DNA from: JBBRHH01 sp963788015
Lineage (GTDB): Bacteria; Planctomycetota; Phycisphaerae; Tepidisphaerales; Tepidisphaeraceae
Reading direction: 5' to 3'
DNA: 64,000 bases
Assembly: GCA_963788015.1 (NCBI GenBank)
Contig: CAWBEY010000012.1
Span: 1,860,001 to 1,924,000 of the forward strand
Shown in pieces: positions 55,482 to 64,000 of the stretch (position 1 is its first letter; the number at the start of each line of letters is the position of its first letter). The position numbers and the translations under genes were made by a program. The notes beneath the pieces were generated by a model that was not told where the DNA came from, did no database searches, and saw nothing but the letters and a program-made list of their open reading frames with translations.

Positions 55482-56036
55482 ATGCGAGCCAGCGAAGTTC
55501 GTCGAGGCCAGGCCGTCATTATCGACGGCAAGCTTTTTGTCGTCACCAACGCCGATCACAACACCCCCGGCAACCTCCGCGCCAAGGTGCAGTTCAAGCT
55601 GCGCGACGTCTCCAAAGGCACCATCCAGGACAAGCGCGTCGGCGCCACCGACGACATCCAGACGGCCACGCTCGACCGCCGACAGGTCGAATACCTCTAC
55701 TCCGACAACGAAGGCCATGTCCTCATGGACCTGGAAACCTACGATCAAAACAACATTCCCAAGGACGTGTTCGGCGAGGACATTCTTTTCCTCAAGCCCA
55801 ACACCCCATTGATGGCCATGTTCCACGAGGGAAAGGTCGTCAGCTACGAACTGCCCAAGACCGTCGATCTTCAGGTCACCGAGACACCCCCCGGCATCAA
55901 AGGCGCCACGGCCACCAACCAGCAGAAAGACGCCACTCTCGAAACCGGCCTCAAGACGCGCGTCCCCCCCTTCATCGAGATCGGCGAAACCGTCCGCATC
56001 AGCACCGAAACCCGCCAATATCTCAGCCGCGCCTGA
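55482..56036 (+). CDS. efp: Translation elongation factor P
   Basis: Relieves ribosome stalling at polyproline stretches. The 184-residue length is normal with three beta-barrel domains: ASEVRRGQAVIIDGKLFVV, NTPGNLRAKVQFKLRDVSKG, VEYLYSDNEGHVLMDLETYD, GEDILFLKPNTPLMAMF and VPPFIEIGETVRISTETRQYLSRA. The tip loop reads P-G-N-L-R (about residues 29-33), lacking the Lys of E. coli (P-G-K-G), so beta-lysylation at that place is not possible. AGGAAG precedes ATG 55482. The neighbourhood encodes many proline-rich proteins. Confidence 0.95.
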   Translation: MRASEVRRGQAVIIDGKLFVVTNADHNTPGNLRAKVQFKLRDVSKGTIQDKRVGATDDIQTATLDRRQVEYLYSDNEGHVLMDLETYDQNNIPKDVFGEDILFLKPNTPLMAMFHEGKVVSYELPKTVDLQVTETPPGIKGATATNQQKDATLETGLKTRVPPFIEIGETVRISTETRQYLSRA

Positions 56037-56117
56037 TCGATACCCCATCCAGAGTTCACATTTAAAGGAGGCGGCTCTAAAATGCCGCCTCCTTCTTTCA
56101 TTCTGGAGGCCCACATC

Positions 56118-57263
56118 ATGCGCACCAATCACACCACCCGCCCCATCCACCCCATCCTCCCCCTGCTCCTCCTCCTGTCCCTCTTCCCCTCCACCTTCGC
56201 CGCCGACGGCCCCGATCAATCCCCCATCGACTGGGACCGTGCCAAAGCCCTCTACCAGCGCGAGCAGCACGGCGACCACCTCACCCCCGACGAGCAGGCC
56301 TATCTCGACCGCGCCAAGGCCGAGCGTCGCAAAACCAACACCCCCGCCTCCCGCCCCGCCATCACCAACCGCGAAACCACCGGCCTCGTCCCGCTCACAC
56401 AATTCAAGCCAGACGAAAAATACAAAGCACAGGAAGGCGGACTGTACGGCGCCGGCCGCAATTCCCCACCCCAACCTCTTGCCAAACTTGCCGAGGCAGC
56501 CACCGCGCAAATCGCTCCCTTAAACGCCGACGGCAAGCCCGCCGCCGATGGCAAAATCGTCCTGATGTCCATCGGCATGTCCAACACCACCCAGGAGTTC
56601 TCGCGCTTCAAGCAAATCGCGGACGCTGATGCGGAGAAGTCTCCACTGCTCACGATTGTTGACGCCGCGCAAGGCGGCAAGGACGCCGCCGCCTGGACCG
56701 CCAACACGGCCGGCGGCACCAACGCAGTGTGGGAAGAAGCAGGCAGACGCCTCAAGGCGGCCGGCGTCACGCCCCAACAAGTCCAGGTGCTCTGGATCAA
56801 ACAGGCCCTGATCAACCCCGCGAAAATCGGCGAATTCCCCGCCCACGCCAAGGCCCTCCAGGAACATCTCCAAAAAATCCTCACCCTCGCCGCCACGCAT
56901 TACCCCAACGCGAAAATCGCCTACCTCTCAAGCCGAATCTACGCCGGCTATGCCGTCACCCCGCTCAACCCCGAACCTTATGCCTACGAAAGCGCCTTGG
57001 CCGTGCGCGGTGTCATTAATGATCAGCTTAAAGCTCCCGAAAAGTCGCCCCTCGCCCTCTGGGGCCCATACCTCTGGGGCGACGGAACCACACCCCGCCA
57101 GGCCGACGATCTCACATGGAAGCGCGAGGACCTGGGCCCCGACGGCACCCATCCCAGCGACACCGGCCGTCAAAAAGTGGCCGACCTGCTCCTGAATTTC
57201 TTCAAGTCCGACCCCGTCGCCAAAACCTGGTTCATCAAAAGCGCAAACCGCCCCGCTCCCTGA
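56118..57263 (+). CDS. Exported SGNH-hydrolase-like protein
   Basis: A 381-residue protein with a signal peptide (ILPLLLLLSLFPSTFAADG). A helical lead-in (RAKALYQREQHGDHLTPDEQAYLDRAK) is followed by an SGNH-like core: KIVLMSIGMSNTTQEFSRF (GxS nucleophile type), IVDAAQGGKDAAAW, QVLWIKQALINP and late DGTHPSDTGRQKVADLLLNFF with the DxxH-type pair. ATG 56118 has GGAGG upstream and removes a 12-residue leader. It is probably an esterase or carbohydrate-active enzyme; the substrate is unknown. Confidence 0.75.
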   Translation: MRTNHTTRPIHPILPLLLLLSLFPSTFAADGPDQSPIDWDRAKALYQREQHGDHLTPDEQAYLDRAKAERRKTNTPASRPAITNRETTGLVPLTQFKPDEKYKAQEGGLYGAGRNSPPQPLAKLAEAATAQIAPLNADGKPAADGKIVLMSIGMSNTTQEFSRFKQIADADAEKSPLLTIVDAAQGGKDAAAWTANTAGGTNAVWEEAGRRLKAAGVTPQQVQVLWIKQALINPAKIGEFPAHAKALQEHLQKILTLAATHYPNAKIAYLSSRIYAGYAVTPLNPEPYAYESALAVRGVINDQLKAPEKSPLALWGPYLWGDGTTPRQADDLTWKREDLGPDGTHPSDTGRQKVADLLLNFFKSDPVAKTWFIKSANRPAP

Positions 57264-57298
57264 TCCGCGCCATAATCCGCCAATAGAAGCCCGTCAAG

Positions 57299-57751
57299 TT
57301 ATCTCCGCCCACCCAGCCGCCGCACCTTCGTTTCCTTCTGCTTCCCGGCCGATTGCTTCAGCACGCGCTGCGCCTTGTTCATGTCCCCCACCTTCACGAT
57401 CCCAGTGGTGCGCCCGCCCGGTGCGCCGCTCGTAACGTACGCATAGTTGATGTTGATGTGGTTCTTGCCCAGCGCCTCGGCCACATCCGCCAGCGCTCCC
57501 GGGTGATTCGCCAGCTCCATGCACAGCACTTCGGTTTCCGTCGTCGGCAGGTTCAACCGCGCAAGCACCTTCCGCGCCTCCGCTGGCTGTTCCGGCACAA
57601 ACCGCAGCACCCCATGCTCCTGCGAATCCACCAGCGTCAACGCCACCATATTAATCTTGTCCCCAGCCAGCGCCCCCGTCACCTGCGCCAATACCCCCGG
57701 CTTATTCACCAGAAAAACACTAAACTGCACCACAACCCGAGGCTCCGCCAT
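57299..57751 (-). CDS. Tandem ACT-domain regulatory protein
   Basis: A 150-residue cytoplasmic protein with two ACT domains: QFSVFLVNKPGVLAQVTGAL (residues about 8-27) and VLCMELANHPGALADVAEAL (about 75-95), followed by NHININYAYVTSG. ACT domains bind amino acids or similar ligands. It lacks a fused enzyme, so it may be a sensor or regulatory subunit. ATG 57751 is supported by the first beta strand. It is followed on the same strand by no gene before efp's convergent neighbour. Confidence 0.82.
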   Translation of the reverse strand: MAEPRVVVQFSVFLVNKPGVLAQVTGALAGDKINMVALTLVDSQEHGVLRFVPEQPAEARKVLARLNLPTTETEVLCMELANHPGALADVAEALGKNHININYAYVTSGAPGGRTTGIVKVGDMNKAQRVLKQSAGKQKETKVRRLGGRR

Positions 57752-57813
57752 AACACATCTCCAAATCTCACAACCTTCCCCAGCCCCCAGCACCAGCCCC
57801 TAGCCCCTAGCAC

Positions 57814-58179
57814 TCACTTCGCCCCCTGCCGCTCCATCCACCGCAGCGCATCCTTCTGATCCGCCTTCACTGTAAACACAACATCCAGCCGCGTGATCTT
57901 CAGCAACTCCATCAGCCTCGGCCCAACCCCGCACATCACCAGGTGGCTCCCCTTCAGCGCCACCATCTTCTTTCGCAGCGAAAGCAAAATCCCAATCGCC
58001 TGGCTCGACAGATACTGAACAACATGAAAATCGATGATGATGTTGCGCAAATCCTGTTCATCCACCAGCTTGTATAGGTCCTGCCCCAGCTTCTCCAGAT
58101 CGATGCGATCCATCAGCGAAGCGGTGGTAAACTCCACGACCGTCACGCCGCCGATTTTTTGTAAGTTGAACTGGCTCAT
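57814..58179 (-). CDS. STAS-domain anti-anti-sigma-factor-like protein
   Basis: A 121-residue STAS protein of the SpoIIAA/RsbV type. ITVVEFTTASLMD-like strand (GVTVVEFTTASLMDRIDLEKL), then NIIIDFHVVQYLSSQAIGILLSL with the phosphorylatable Ser in YLSSQ, and LVMCGVGPRLMELLKITRL. Such proteins release sigma factors from anti-sigma kinases. No kinase or sigma factor is next to it. ATG 58179 fits the family; the longer frame upstream has no support. Confidence 0.85.
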   Translation of the reverse strand: MSQFNLQKIGGVTVVEFTTASLMDRIDLEKLGQDLYKLVDEQDLRNIIIDFHVVQYLSSQAIGILLSLRKKMVALKGSHLVMCGVGPRLMELLKITRLDVVFTVKADQKDALRWMERQGAK

Positions 58180-58348
58180 AAACCCACGCAAACACAACAC
58201 ACGCAGCAGCGCCCACTCAAAACGACAGGTTCCCGTCATGCTACACGATGAGCCAACGGCGACAAAGCGCCGGCGGCACCCGCAGCAAACTTCCCGCCCT
58301 CTGACCCGCCTCGCCCACTCTCCTCCCGCGATACGTTATGATCCTCAA

Positions 58349-61300
58349 ATGCGTTTCGCGCATTGGTCGCTTCCCCCAAGGCTCAAACGGCCGCTCATCA
58401 TCCTGGCCTTTGTCGCAACGGCCGCGTGGCTGGTGCAACTCTTCATTCTCCCCTGGATCGTCACCTGGGTCGTCTCCAGGAGCCTGGCCTCCGTCGGCCT
58501 CAACGCTGCCCGCTTCAACGTTCGCTACGTCTCCATCTTCCGCACCGACATCGACAACATCGTCCTCGCCCAGCACACCGGCCTCCGCATCGTCCAAATC
58601 TCCGCAACCTATCACCCCTTCACCCTCCTCCGCGGCCGCGTCCAGACCATCGAACTGACCGGCCTCCTGCTGCGCGCCGGCGTCACCGCCAACGGCATCG
58701 ATCTCGGCCCCGTTGCCGCCTTTCGCTCCAACGGCGCAGCACCGGCGGCAACTTTCCATTTCACGATCTGATCCTCCGCGCTTCATCGATCCAAATGACC
58801 TTCGGCGACCGACAGGTGTCGATCCCCATCTACGGCCACGTAGTCGCCACCCAACCCGCCTCGGTCGATCTAAACGCCAACCTGCTCAACGCCCCGCTCC
58901 ACATCACCGGCACCGTCGATACCGCCACCCAGCACACCGATCTAATCGCCGACGTGCAGGGCATCGATGCCTCCTCCCTCCTCGCCCTTGGCCGGGCTTA
59001 TCTCCCACCCAGCCTCCGCGCCGGCGGCATCCTCTCCGCACGCGTGCAATTCCTCCGCGCCCCACCGGCCTCTCCGTCAAGCTCTGGTCCCGCCTCCAGG
59101 ACGGCTGGTTGCGCAAAAATTTGGCGATCATCTTCTTCTGGCCGACAAGATCGCCCTGGTGGTGGACGTCGCCTCCAACGACAAGCTCGAGCTCAACCAA
59201 GGCCAGATCACCCTCACCTCCGATTCCGCCCGCTTCAACCAGCTCACCACCTCCGTTCAACTCGCCTCCACCCTGCACCACGACCACGCCGAAATCTCCC
59301 TCGCCCTTTCCAATCCCGCTTGGAAAGGCTCCCTCTCCAAAGGCAATATCTCCTGGCAATTGTCGCCCAACGCCGCCGATCTAACGTCGGCCTTCACCTG
59401 GTCGGCAACCGGACAGCTCGGCCCCCTTATCTCCGCCCAGGCCCTGCGGATGGGCCTGGACGTTGATCGCCTCGGCCCCCTCGCCCTCAACGGGAAAGTG
59501 CAAGCCAAGCTGCACCGCCCTCGCCCGTCCGGCCCCCTTTCCTGGCAACTGCACGCAGCCGAAACCCATCTCGATCTCCAGCGCGGCGACCTCCGCCTGC
59601 CCACCGCCGGCATTGATCTTCCCGGCGTTCGCGCTCCGCCAACTTCGACCTCACCTGCGCCGATTCAGGTACTAACCTTCAGATCGCTCCCGGTGCCCGT
59701 GTCAGCATCGAAGACGTCCAAACCCGCTGGATCACTCCCTTGCGCCAAGCCAAAATCCATCCGCGCCCGCCCCTGCTGGAAATCCTCCTCGACAAATCCC
59801 CCGCCACCTTCAGGATGTCCCCCATCACCTCCACCTCAACTCCCGCCACCACCGCCCCCTCGGCCCACCCCTGGACCGCCGCCTGTGAATCCCTCCGCCT
59901 CAAGCTCTCCCCCTGCCGCCTGCCCCTCGACGGCCATGGCTCCCAGATCACCGCACTGCAAGGCGAGCTCGACATCGCCTGCACCGCCAATCCCTCCGCC
60001 ATCACCGCCACCGTCTCCGACGAATCCTGGCTCGGTTTCGAATCCATCGACTTCCCCCGCGGCCTCCATCCCATCACCACCACCGCCTTCCTCGCCAACT
60101 TCATCAACTCCAAAACCCCCACCCTCCACTACTCCCTGGCCGATTCCTCACTCTCCGCCCAGCTCAACCTCCGCGCCCGCCATGACCAATCCTTCGACAT
60201 CGAAGTCGGCCCGCATTATGCAAAGCTCAACGATCTGGCCGTCATCGCCATCCTCACCCACAAACCGGGCAGCCCCCCATCCTCGACGCCCAGCTTTCCT
60301 GCGCCCACAGCACCGCCTGGATCGACACGCCCGGCCTGGGCGTCTTCGACTTTGACGCCCGCATCCCCATCTCCCAGAACCTCCACCGCGACGACGCCGG
60401 CTCCATCTCTGTCAAAGCCACCTCCCTCTTCAACGACGCCTGGCCCGGCCTCAGCGGCGCTGCCCGTTTCGCCGATGGAAAGTTCGATCTCAACCTCGCC
60501 TGGCCCCTCCTCAAAAACGCCATCCTCCAGATCAAGGCCAACGTCGACACCACCCCCATCGAAGGCCTCCGCGCCGACATCTCCGCCACCCTCCCAAAGT
60601 TCGATCTCACCGACCCCGCCGCCGTCGGCACCCTCCTCCACAGCACCAGCGACATCCACCTCACCGGTTCCTTCGCCCTCGACTCGCGCGTGCTCTACGA
60701 ACGCGGTCAGCTCACGCCCAAAATCCATCTCGCCATCTCCGACGCCAACTTCGCCAGCACCTCCTACAGCGCCAGCATCAACGGCTTCTCCACCGACATC
60801 ACCCTCAACAGCTTCACGCCCCTCTCCACCCCCGGAAACCAGCAGATCAAAATCGCCAGCGCCAATCTCGGCAAGCTGGAGCTCTCCGGCGGCCTCATCG
60901 CCTTCCGCGTCGAAAGCCCCTCCTCCATCCTCATCGAACAAACCCAATGGGGCTGGGCCGCCGGCCATCTCTACAGCCACGCCGTCCGCTTCGATCCCGC
61001 CAAGCCCGATTTCGACTTCGTCGCCTTCGGCGATGGCCTCCAAATCAAGGACATTCTCAAGCTCACCGCTGGCCCAAACGCCGACGGCGACGGCACCGTC
61101 TACGGCCGCCTCCCCGTCTCCGTCCGCTGGCCAAGCATCGCCTTCCACGACGGCTACCTCTACGCCGCCCCCGGCGAAGGCTCGATCAAGCTCGCCCAGC
61201 GCGCGAACGATGTCGCCAAGCTTCTGGAGCAGGATCCCCGCTTCTCCAAAGGCCGCCAGTCCTCCCTCGTCAAATCCCGCGTTGTGGATTCACTCAAGGA

Positions 61301-61487
61301 TTTTCGCTATGACCTCTTAAAGCTGGATTTCGTTCAGCAGAACAACCAGCTGCGCCTGACCGTCAAGATCCACGGAACCGGCAAGATCGGCCAGGACAAT
61401 CAGGAACTCACACTCGACCTCAGTTTCGGCGGATTTGACCAACTTCTTCAACATTGGCTTGTCATAAGGAATATGGTGAGCCACTAA
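58349..61487 (+). CDS. ydbH: YdbH-like (AsmA-like) intermembrane lipid-transport protein, about five frameshifts
   Basis: Read across indels near 58762, 59068, 59115, 59632 and 60278, this is one protein of about 1045 residues. From ATG 58349 there is a single N-terminal membrane helix (PLIILAFVATAAWLVQLFILPWIV). A long repetitive beta-groove of AsmA-like type follows (FRTDIDNIVLAQHTG, LGRAYLPPSLRAGG, QALRMGLDVDRLGPLALNGK). The C-terminus is YdbH-like: YLYAAPGEGSIKLAQRAND, LLEQDPRFSKGRQSSLVKSR and VVDSLKDFRYDLLKLDF. YnbE- and YdbL-like genes follow, which strongly supports the assignment. In E. coli YdbH-YnbE spans the periplasm to carry phospholipids. Confidence 0.8.
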
Positions 61488-61513
61488 GTTCGAACATGAT
61501 AGAAAGGTGCTTC

Positions 61514-61726
61514 GTGAAACAAGCCTTCCCCATCCTGATGATTTTCACGCTGCCGGCGTGCATTCACGTGGCCGTTGATCCGATCTACATCAAGGCCGAC
61601 GTCGACATCAAAGTGAAGGTCGATCGCGAGCTCGAAGAGTTCTTCACCAACGTAGACAAAAAAGCCGCCGCCCTCGCCCCCACCACCAACACCGCCACCA
61701 ACCCCGCCACCCAGCCCACCCCCTGA
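61514..61726 (+). CDS. ynbE: YnbE-like outer-membrane lipoprotein
   Basis: A 70-residue lipoprotein. KQAFPILMIFTLPACIHVAV has a signal peptide ending in a lipobox-like LPAC. The body is short and charged: PIYIKADVDIKVKVDRELEEFF, the pattern of YnbE (alternating Ile/Val with KVDREL). The tail is Thr/Pro-rich. GTG 61514 with GAAAGG upstream is preferred; ATG 61496 would give a six-residue longer leader. In E. coli, YnbE docks onto the YdbH C-terminus to complete a bridge to the outer membrane. Confidence 0.7.
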   Translation: MKQAFPILMIFTLPACIHVAVDPIYIKADVDIKVKVDRELEEFFTNVDKKAAALAPTTNTATNPATQPTP

Positions 61727-61755
61727 AAAGCAACGCAATCCACTCAGGAGCCAAC

Positions 61756-62142
61756 ATGAAACCAAAACTCATCATCCTCTCCCTCGTCCTCCTCGCCCTC
61801 TCCGCCACGGCCGACACGCTCAGCGCCAAAACCAAGGCCGAGCTGGTAGAAAGTTTCGCCCAGCGCAAAAACGCCATCCGGCAGTTAAAGGACGAAGGCA
61901 AAATAGGCGAAACCACCGCCGGCCTTCTCGAAGCCGTAGACCCCGCCAAACTCCCCGCCGCAGCCGCCCCGCTGCTAGCGGCCGAAAACGCCGACCGCAA
62001 CGAGCTCTACGCCATCATCGCCAAGGAACAAAAAACCGATCAAACCACCGTAGCCCGCGAAGCCGCCCAACGCCACTTCACCAAAGCCAAACCCGGCGAC
62101 TGGTTCAAAACCGACAAAGGCGAATGGCGCAAAGTAAAATAA
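61756..62142 (+). CDS. ydbL: YdbL-like periplasmic protein (DUF1318)
   Basis: A 128-residue exported protein with a signal peptide (LIILSLVLLALSATADT), then VESFAQRKNAIRQLKDEGKIGE, ENADRNELYAIIAKEQKTD and AREAAQRHFTKAKPGDWFKT with DKGEWRKVK at the end. The N/R-x-x-Y-x-x-I-A block and the final W are YdbL features. CAGGAG precedes ATG 61756. It is the third gene of the YdbH-YnbE-YdbL set, where YdbL is thought to modulate the bridge. Confidence 0.78.
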   Translation: MKPKLIILSLVLLALSATADTLSAKTKAELVESFAQRKNAIRQLKDEGKIGETTAGLLEAVDPAKLPAAAAPLLAAENADRNELYAIIAKEQKTDQTTVAREAAQRHFTKAKPGDWFKTDKGEWRKVK

Positions 62143-62238
62143 ACTTAAACTAAACTTCAAGCCAGTCGCCCCCAAAATCTCTTTGTTGGCCGCGGCCGAA
62201 GCAGCTAGGATAACTCCGCCATCCATTCCAGGAGTACC

Positions 62239-62825
62239 ATGCCTCACCAGCGCTTCACGCGTCTTTCCCGCTCCTCACAATCCTCGCCTGCTGTCTAACC
62301 TGCCCCCCGACCCGCGCCGCCGATCCAAAGCCCGACACCCCCAAAGCCCCCGCCAAAGACGCCCTCAAAGATGGAATCGTCGGCGGACTCGTCCTCGACA
62401 AAGCGGCCGATTCCATCACCGTTCAATTGGACGGCCAGGACGAGCCCACCAAATTCCTCATCGGCGACGGCACCGAAAAGGCTTCCCTCGGCGTCCTGAA
62501 AACAGTCTTCAACGTCAACCGCGTCCGCCTGCGCTTCGAATCCGACGGCGACTCCAAACGTCTCATCGCCATCGAGCGCATCATGGGCAGGCCAACCGGC
62601 GTCGTCACCGGCGAGGTCATCAAGGTCTACAACAACTTCTGGGTCGCCATAAAACCAAAAGACGGCCCCCCCGACGGCTACGCCATCACCTGGCCCCCCG
62701 AAAAAGCCAAAGCCTCCGCCGAAGTCCTGAAATCCCTCAACCCCGGCGACACCGTCACCATCCACTACGGCACCGACGAACGCCACCGAATCCTCCAAAT
62801 CGAAGTAAAGCCAGCCGCAAAATAA
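62239..62825 (+). CDS. Small exported protein, frameshift in signal peptide near 62262
   Basis: About 195 residues. AGGAG lies just before ATG 62239. The first frame stops after 19 codons. Shifting near 62262 gives a proper signal peptide (FPLLTILACCLTCPPTRAAD) and the long frame DALKDGIVGGLVLDKAADSI, FNVNRVRLRFESDGDSKRLI, VTGEVIKVYNNFWVAIKPKDG and DTVTIHYGTDERHRI. It is beta-rich, with two similar halves that could be small barrel domains. I do not recognise the family. Confidence 0.65.
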
Positions 62826-62842
62826 GCTGGGGCCTTAATCGT

Positions 62843-63596
62843 TTAATGGCGAGATTCGGGAAATAGATGCACAACCTTCATGACAATCGTAAAGAGCGGA
62901 AACACACAAAGCCACATCAACCGGCGCAGTTTTCGAATCAATGTTTGGATTGAATTGTGCTGCCCCGACCGTTCCGACAATCAGCACTGCAAGAGCCAGT
63001 CCGACCGGGACGACAAGCTTCGGGCTATCTGAGGTGAACACGATCAACATTCCTGCGACACCGAACACCGAGCTGGCTAGCACTATAGCAACGACAGCCA
63101 ACCGCATTGCACCGGCGGATCGAACTTCACTGATCCCGGTTGAAAACGTGCATAATCGACTTCGCACTTCTTCGAAATGATCAACCGAAGACGGAATCGA
63201 TATTGGCAATTTGGACGATGTCGTAAAGACTGTGATCGAATGCCCAGGTATCTCGACAATCTTCGTTATGCTCGCTAGATCAACTCGTAGATCAGGAATA
63301 TTCAGTCGCCCAAGCAAAAGAAAATCTGAACCTACCGTGAGCCGCCACGCGTTGCCACGTGCAATAAACTGCTGCCAGCCTCGCCAAAAACCAAAGCTCA
63401 AAGCCCCAGCGACAAGCGACATCCAGAGATAGTCGTATAGCTCGGGAAAACGCGGCCCGTATTGAAACAGCCATATGGCCGTCATGACGAGGATGCTAAA
63501 GATGATCATCACGAAAATCGTCATTCGCGCACGCTGGCGGATTCGTTCCGATCGCAATCCGAGAACGTACACCGGCTCAAGCTTGTCATCGATCAT
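62843..63596 (-). CDS. Multi-pass membrane protein of unknown function, frameshift near 62935
   Basis: About 250 residues with two helices near the front (IFVMIIFSILVMTAIWLF, LWMSLVAGALSFGF), a soluble PH-like middle (RLTVGSDFLLLGRLNIPDLRVDL, ITVFTTSSKLPISIP) and two later helices (LAVVAIVLASSVFGVAGML, LVVPVGLALAVLIVGTVG). Near 62935 the uninterrupted frame loses hydrophobicity. One frame over it continues KLRRLMWLCVFPLFTIVMKVV and stops at 62843, giving a further helix. This favours a one-base indel. Confidence 0.6.
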
Positions 63597-63848
63597 CCGG
63601 AAAATTGTAGAAGTCCTGGAAGAAAGCTCAAACGATCCATTGAAGTGCTGCTTTTTAAGTAGACGCGAAAGTCATGCGGCCTTTCGTAGCGATCCATACC
63701 CAACCTCCGTCGCGACCTGATTCGCCGGCCCACCAGCATCCGGCAAAGCTGCACCATCACTCCCACCACGAATGATGCCGGCACCTACCTAATCATTTCT
63801 CGCTACCACACGAACTCGTCGCGAACTTTTGTTCGACAATCAAGTCCT

Positions 63849-64000
63849 TTATTTCTTCCGCTCCAGCACCATCAACAACCCCATCTTTGAGTCCATCCCC
63901 GTCGGCCGCACCGACGGCTTATCCGGCTGCGGGTCGGGCCCAAAGCACAGCTTCAGCGTATCCCCGCTCACCTCATACAGTGCCAGCGTCACCCCCGCTT
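63849..64000 (-). CDS. TIGR03067-like protein, partial at right edge
   Basis: The minus-strand frame running off the window encodes ALYEVSGDTLKLCFGPDPQ, then KPSVRPTGMDSKMGLLMVLE and a basic end. The block Y-E-x-x-G-D-T-L-K-L-C-x-G is diagnostic of the TIGR03067 domain, common in planctomycete secreted proteins. Only the last 49 residues are present. The 250 bases between it and the membrane protein hold nothing recognisable. Confidence 0.7.
   Translation of the reverse strand, partial: AGVTLALYEVSGDTLKLCFGPDPQPDKPSVRPTGMDSKMGLLMVLERKK

Noticed and set aside
55404..56510. 368-codon minus-strand open frame over efp
   Set aside because: Gly/Val/Asp-rich shadow of efp and the next gene. EF-P is unmistakable on the plus strand.
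60216..61148. 310-codon minus-strand open frame over the YdbH-like gene
   Set aside because: Glu/Gly/Val-rich shadow; the plus strand carries the conserved YdbH C-terminus.

Overview
The window looks like a GC-rich planctomycete chromosome segment, most likely class Phycisphaerae (inference). The pointers are an exosortase with EpsI and PEP-CTERM-type tails, dockerin repeats on a secreted glycosidase-like protein, an N-terminal LEPR-like motif (EALEGRRLMS) on a large surface protein, planctomycete-type secreted paralogs with a WWDLGEG motif, and a TIGR03067-like fragment at the right edge. No rRNA, tRNA, CRISPR array or intact insertion sequence was seen.

Layout. 0-10 kb: mixed genes. These are a zinc alcohol dehydrogenase, a redoxin followed by a cytochrome c/copper-monooxygenase-like protein, small regulators, hemB with a histidine phosphatase, and a dockerin-bearing glycoside-hydrolase-like protein. 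10-12.6 kb: an SGNH/MBOAT pair that probably O-acetylates a polysaccharide. 12.7-38.9 kb: a long minus-strand exopolysaccharide locus headed by a NusG/RfaH-like antiterminator gene. It then carries nucleotide-sugar genes (rfbF, SDR, two C-methyltransferases, rfbD), a flippase, a ligase/polymerase, at least five glycosyltransferases, a WecG-nucleotidyltransferase fusion, exosortase, EpsI, a Wzc-like chain-length ATPase and a sugar transferase. It ends in two tiny proteins with PEP-CTERM-like tails. 39.4-45.8 kb: algH, galK, an APC permease, a FAD/Rieske oxidoreductase and a PhyH-like oxygenase. 45.9-53.1 kb: toxin-antitoxin loci, several decayed (parE remnant with parD, higBA, two PIN loci, DUF433/DUF5615), interleaved with a large surface protein and a secreted protein that has a paralog at 53.2-54.9 kb. 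55-64 kb: efp, an SGNH-like protein, an ACT-domain protein, a STAS protein, a YdbH-YnbE-YdbL-like intermembrane lipid-transport trio, and small secreted or membrane proteins.

Main caution: about 25-30 reading-frame breaks can be seen. In nearly all of them the protein continues immediately in another frame with its conserved motifs intact. They hit unrelated and housekeeping-type genes alike (galK, sugar transferase, flippase, YdbH) and often lie in G/C runs. I read most as assembly or consensus indels rather than real decay. They are annotated as single genes spanning the break. A few toxin-antitoxin pieces look genuinely truncated.

How the genes fit together: the 13-39 kb locus should make activated sugars in the cytoplasm, assemble a lipid-linked glycan, flip, polymerise and export it, and process PEP-CTERM-tagged surface proteins through the exosortase. 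The antiterminator gene at its head would let RNA polymerase read the roughly 25 kb transcript.
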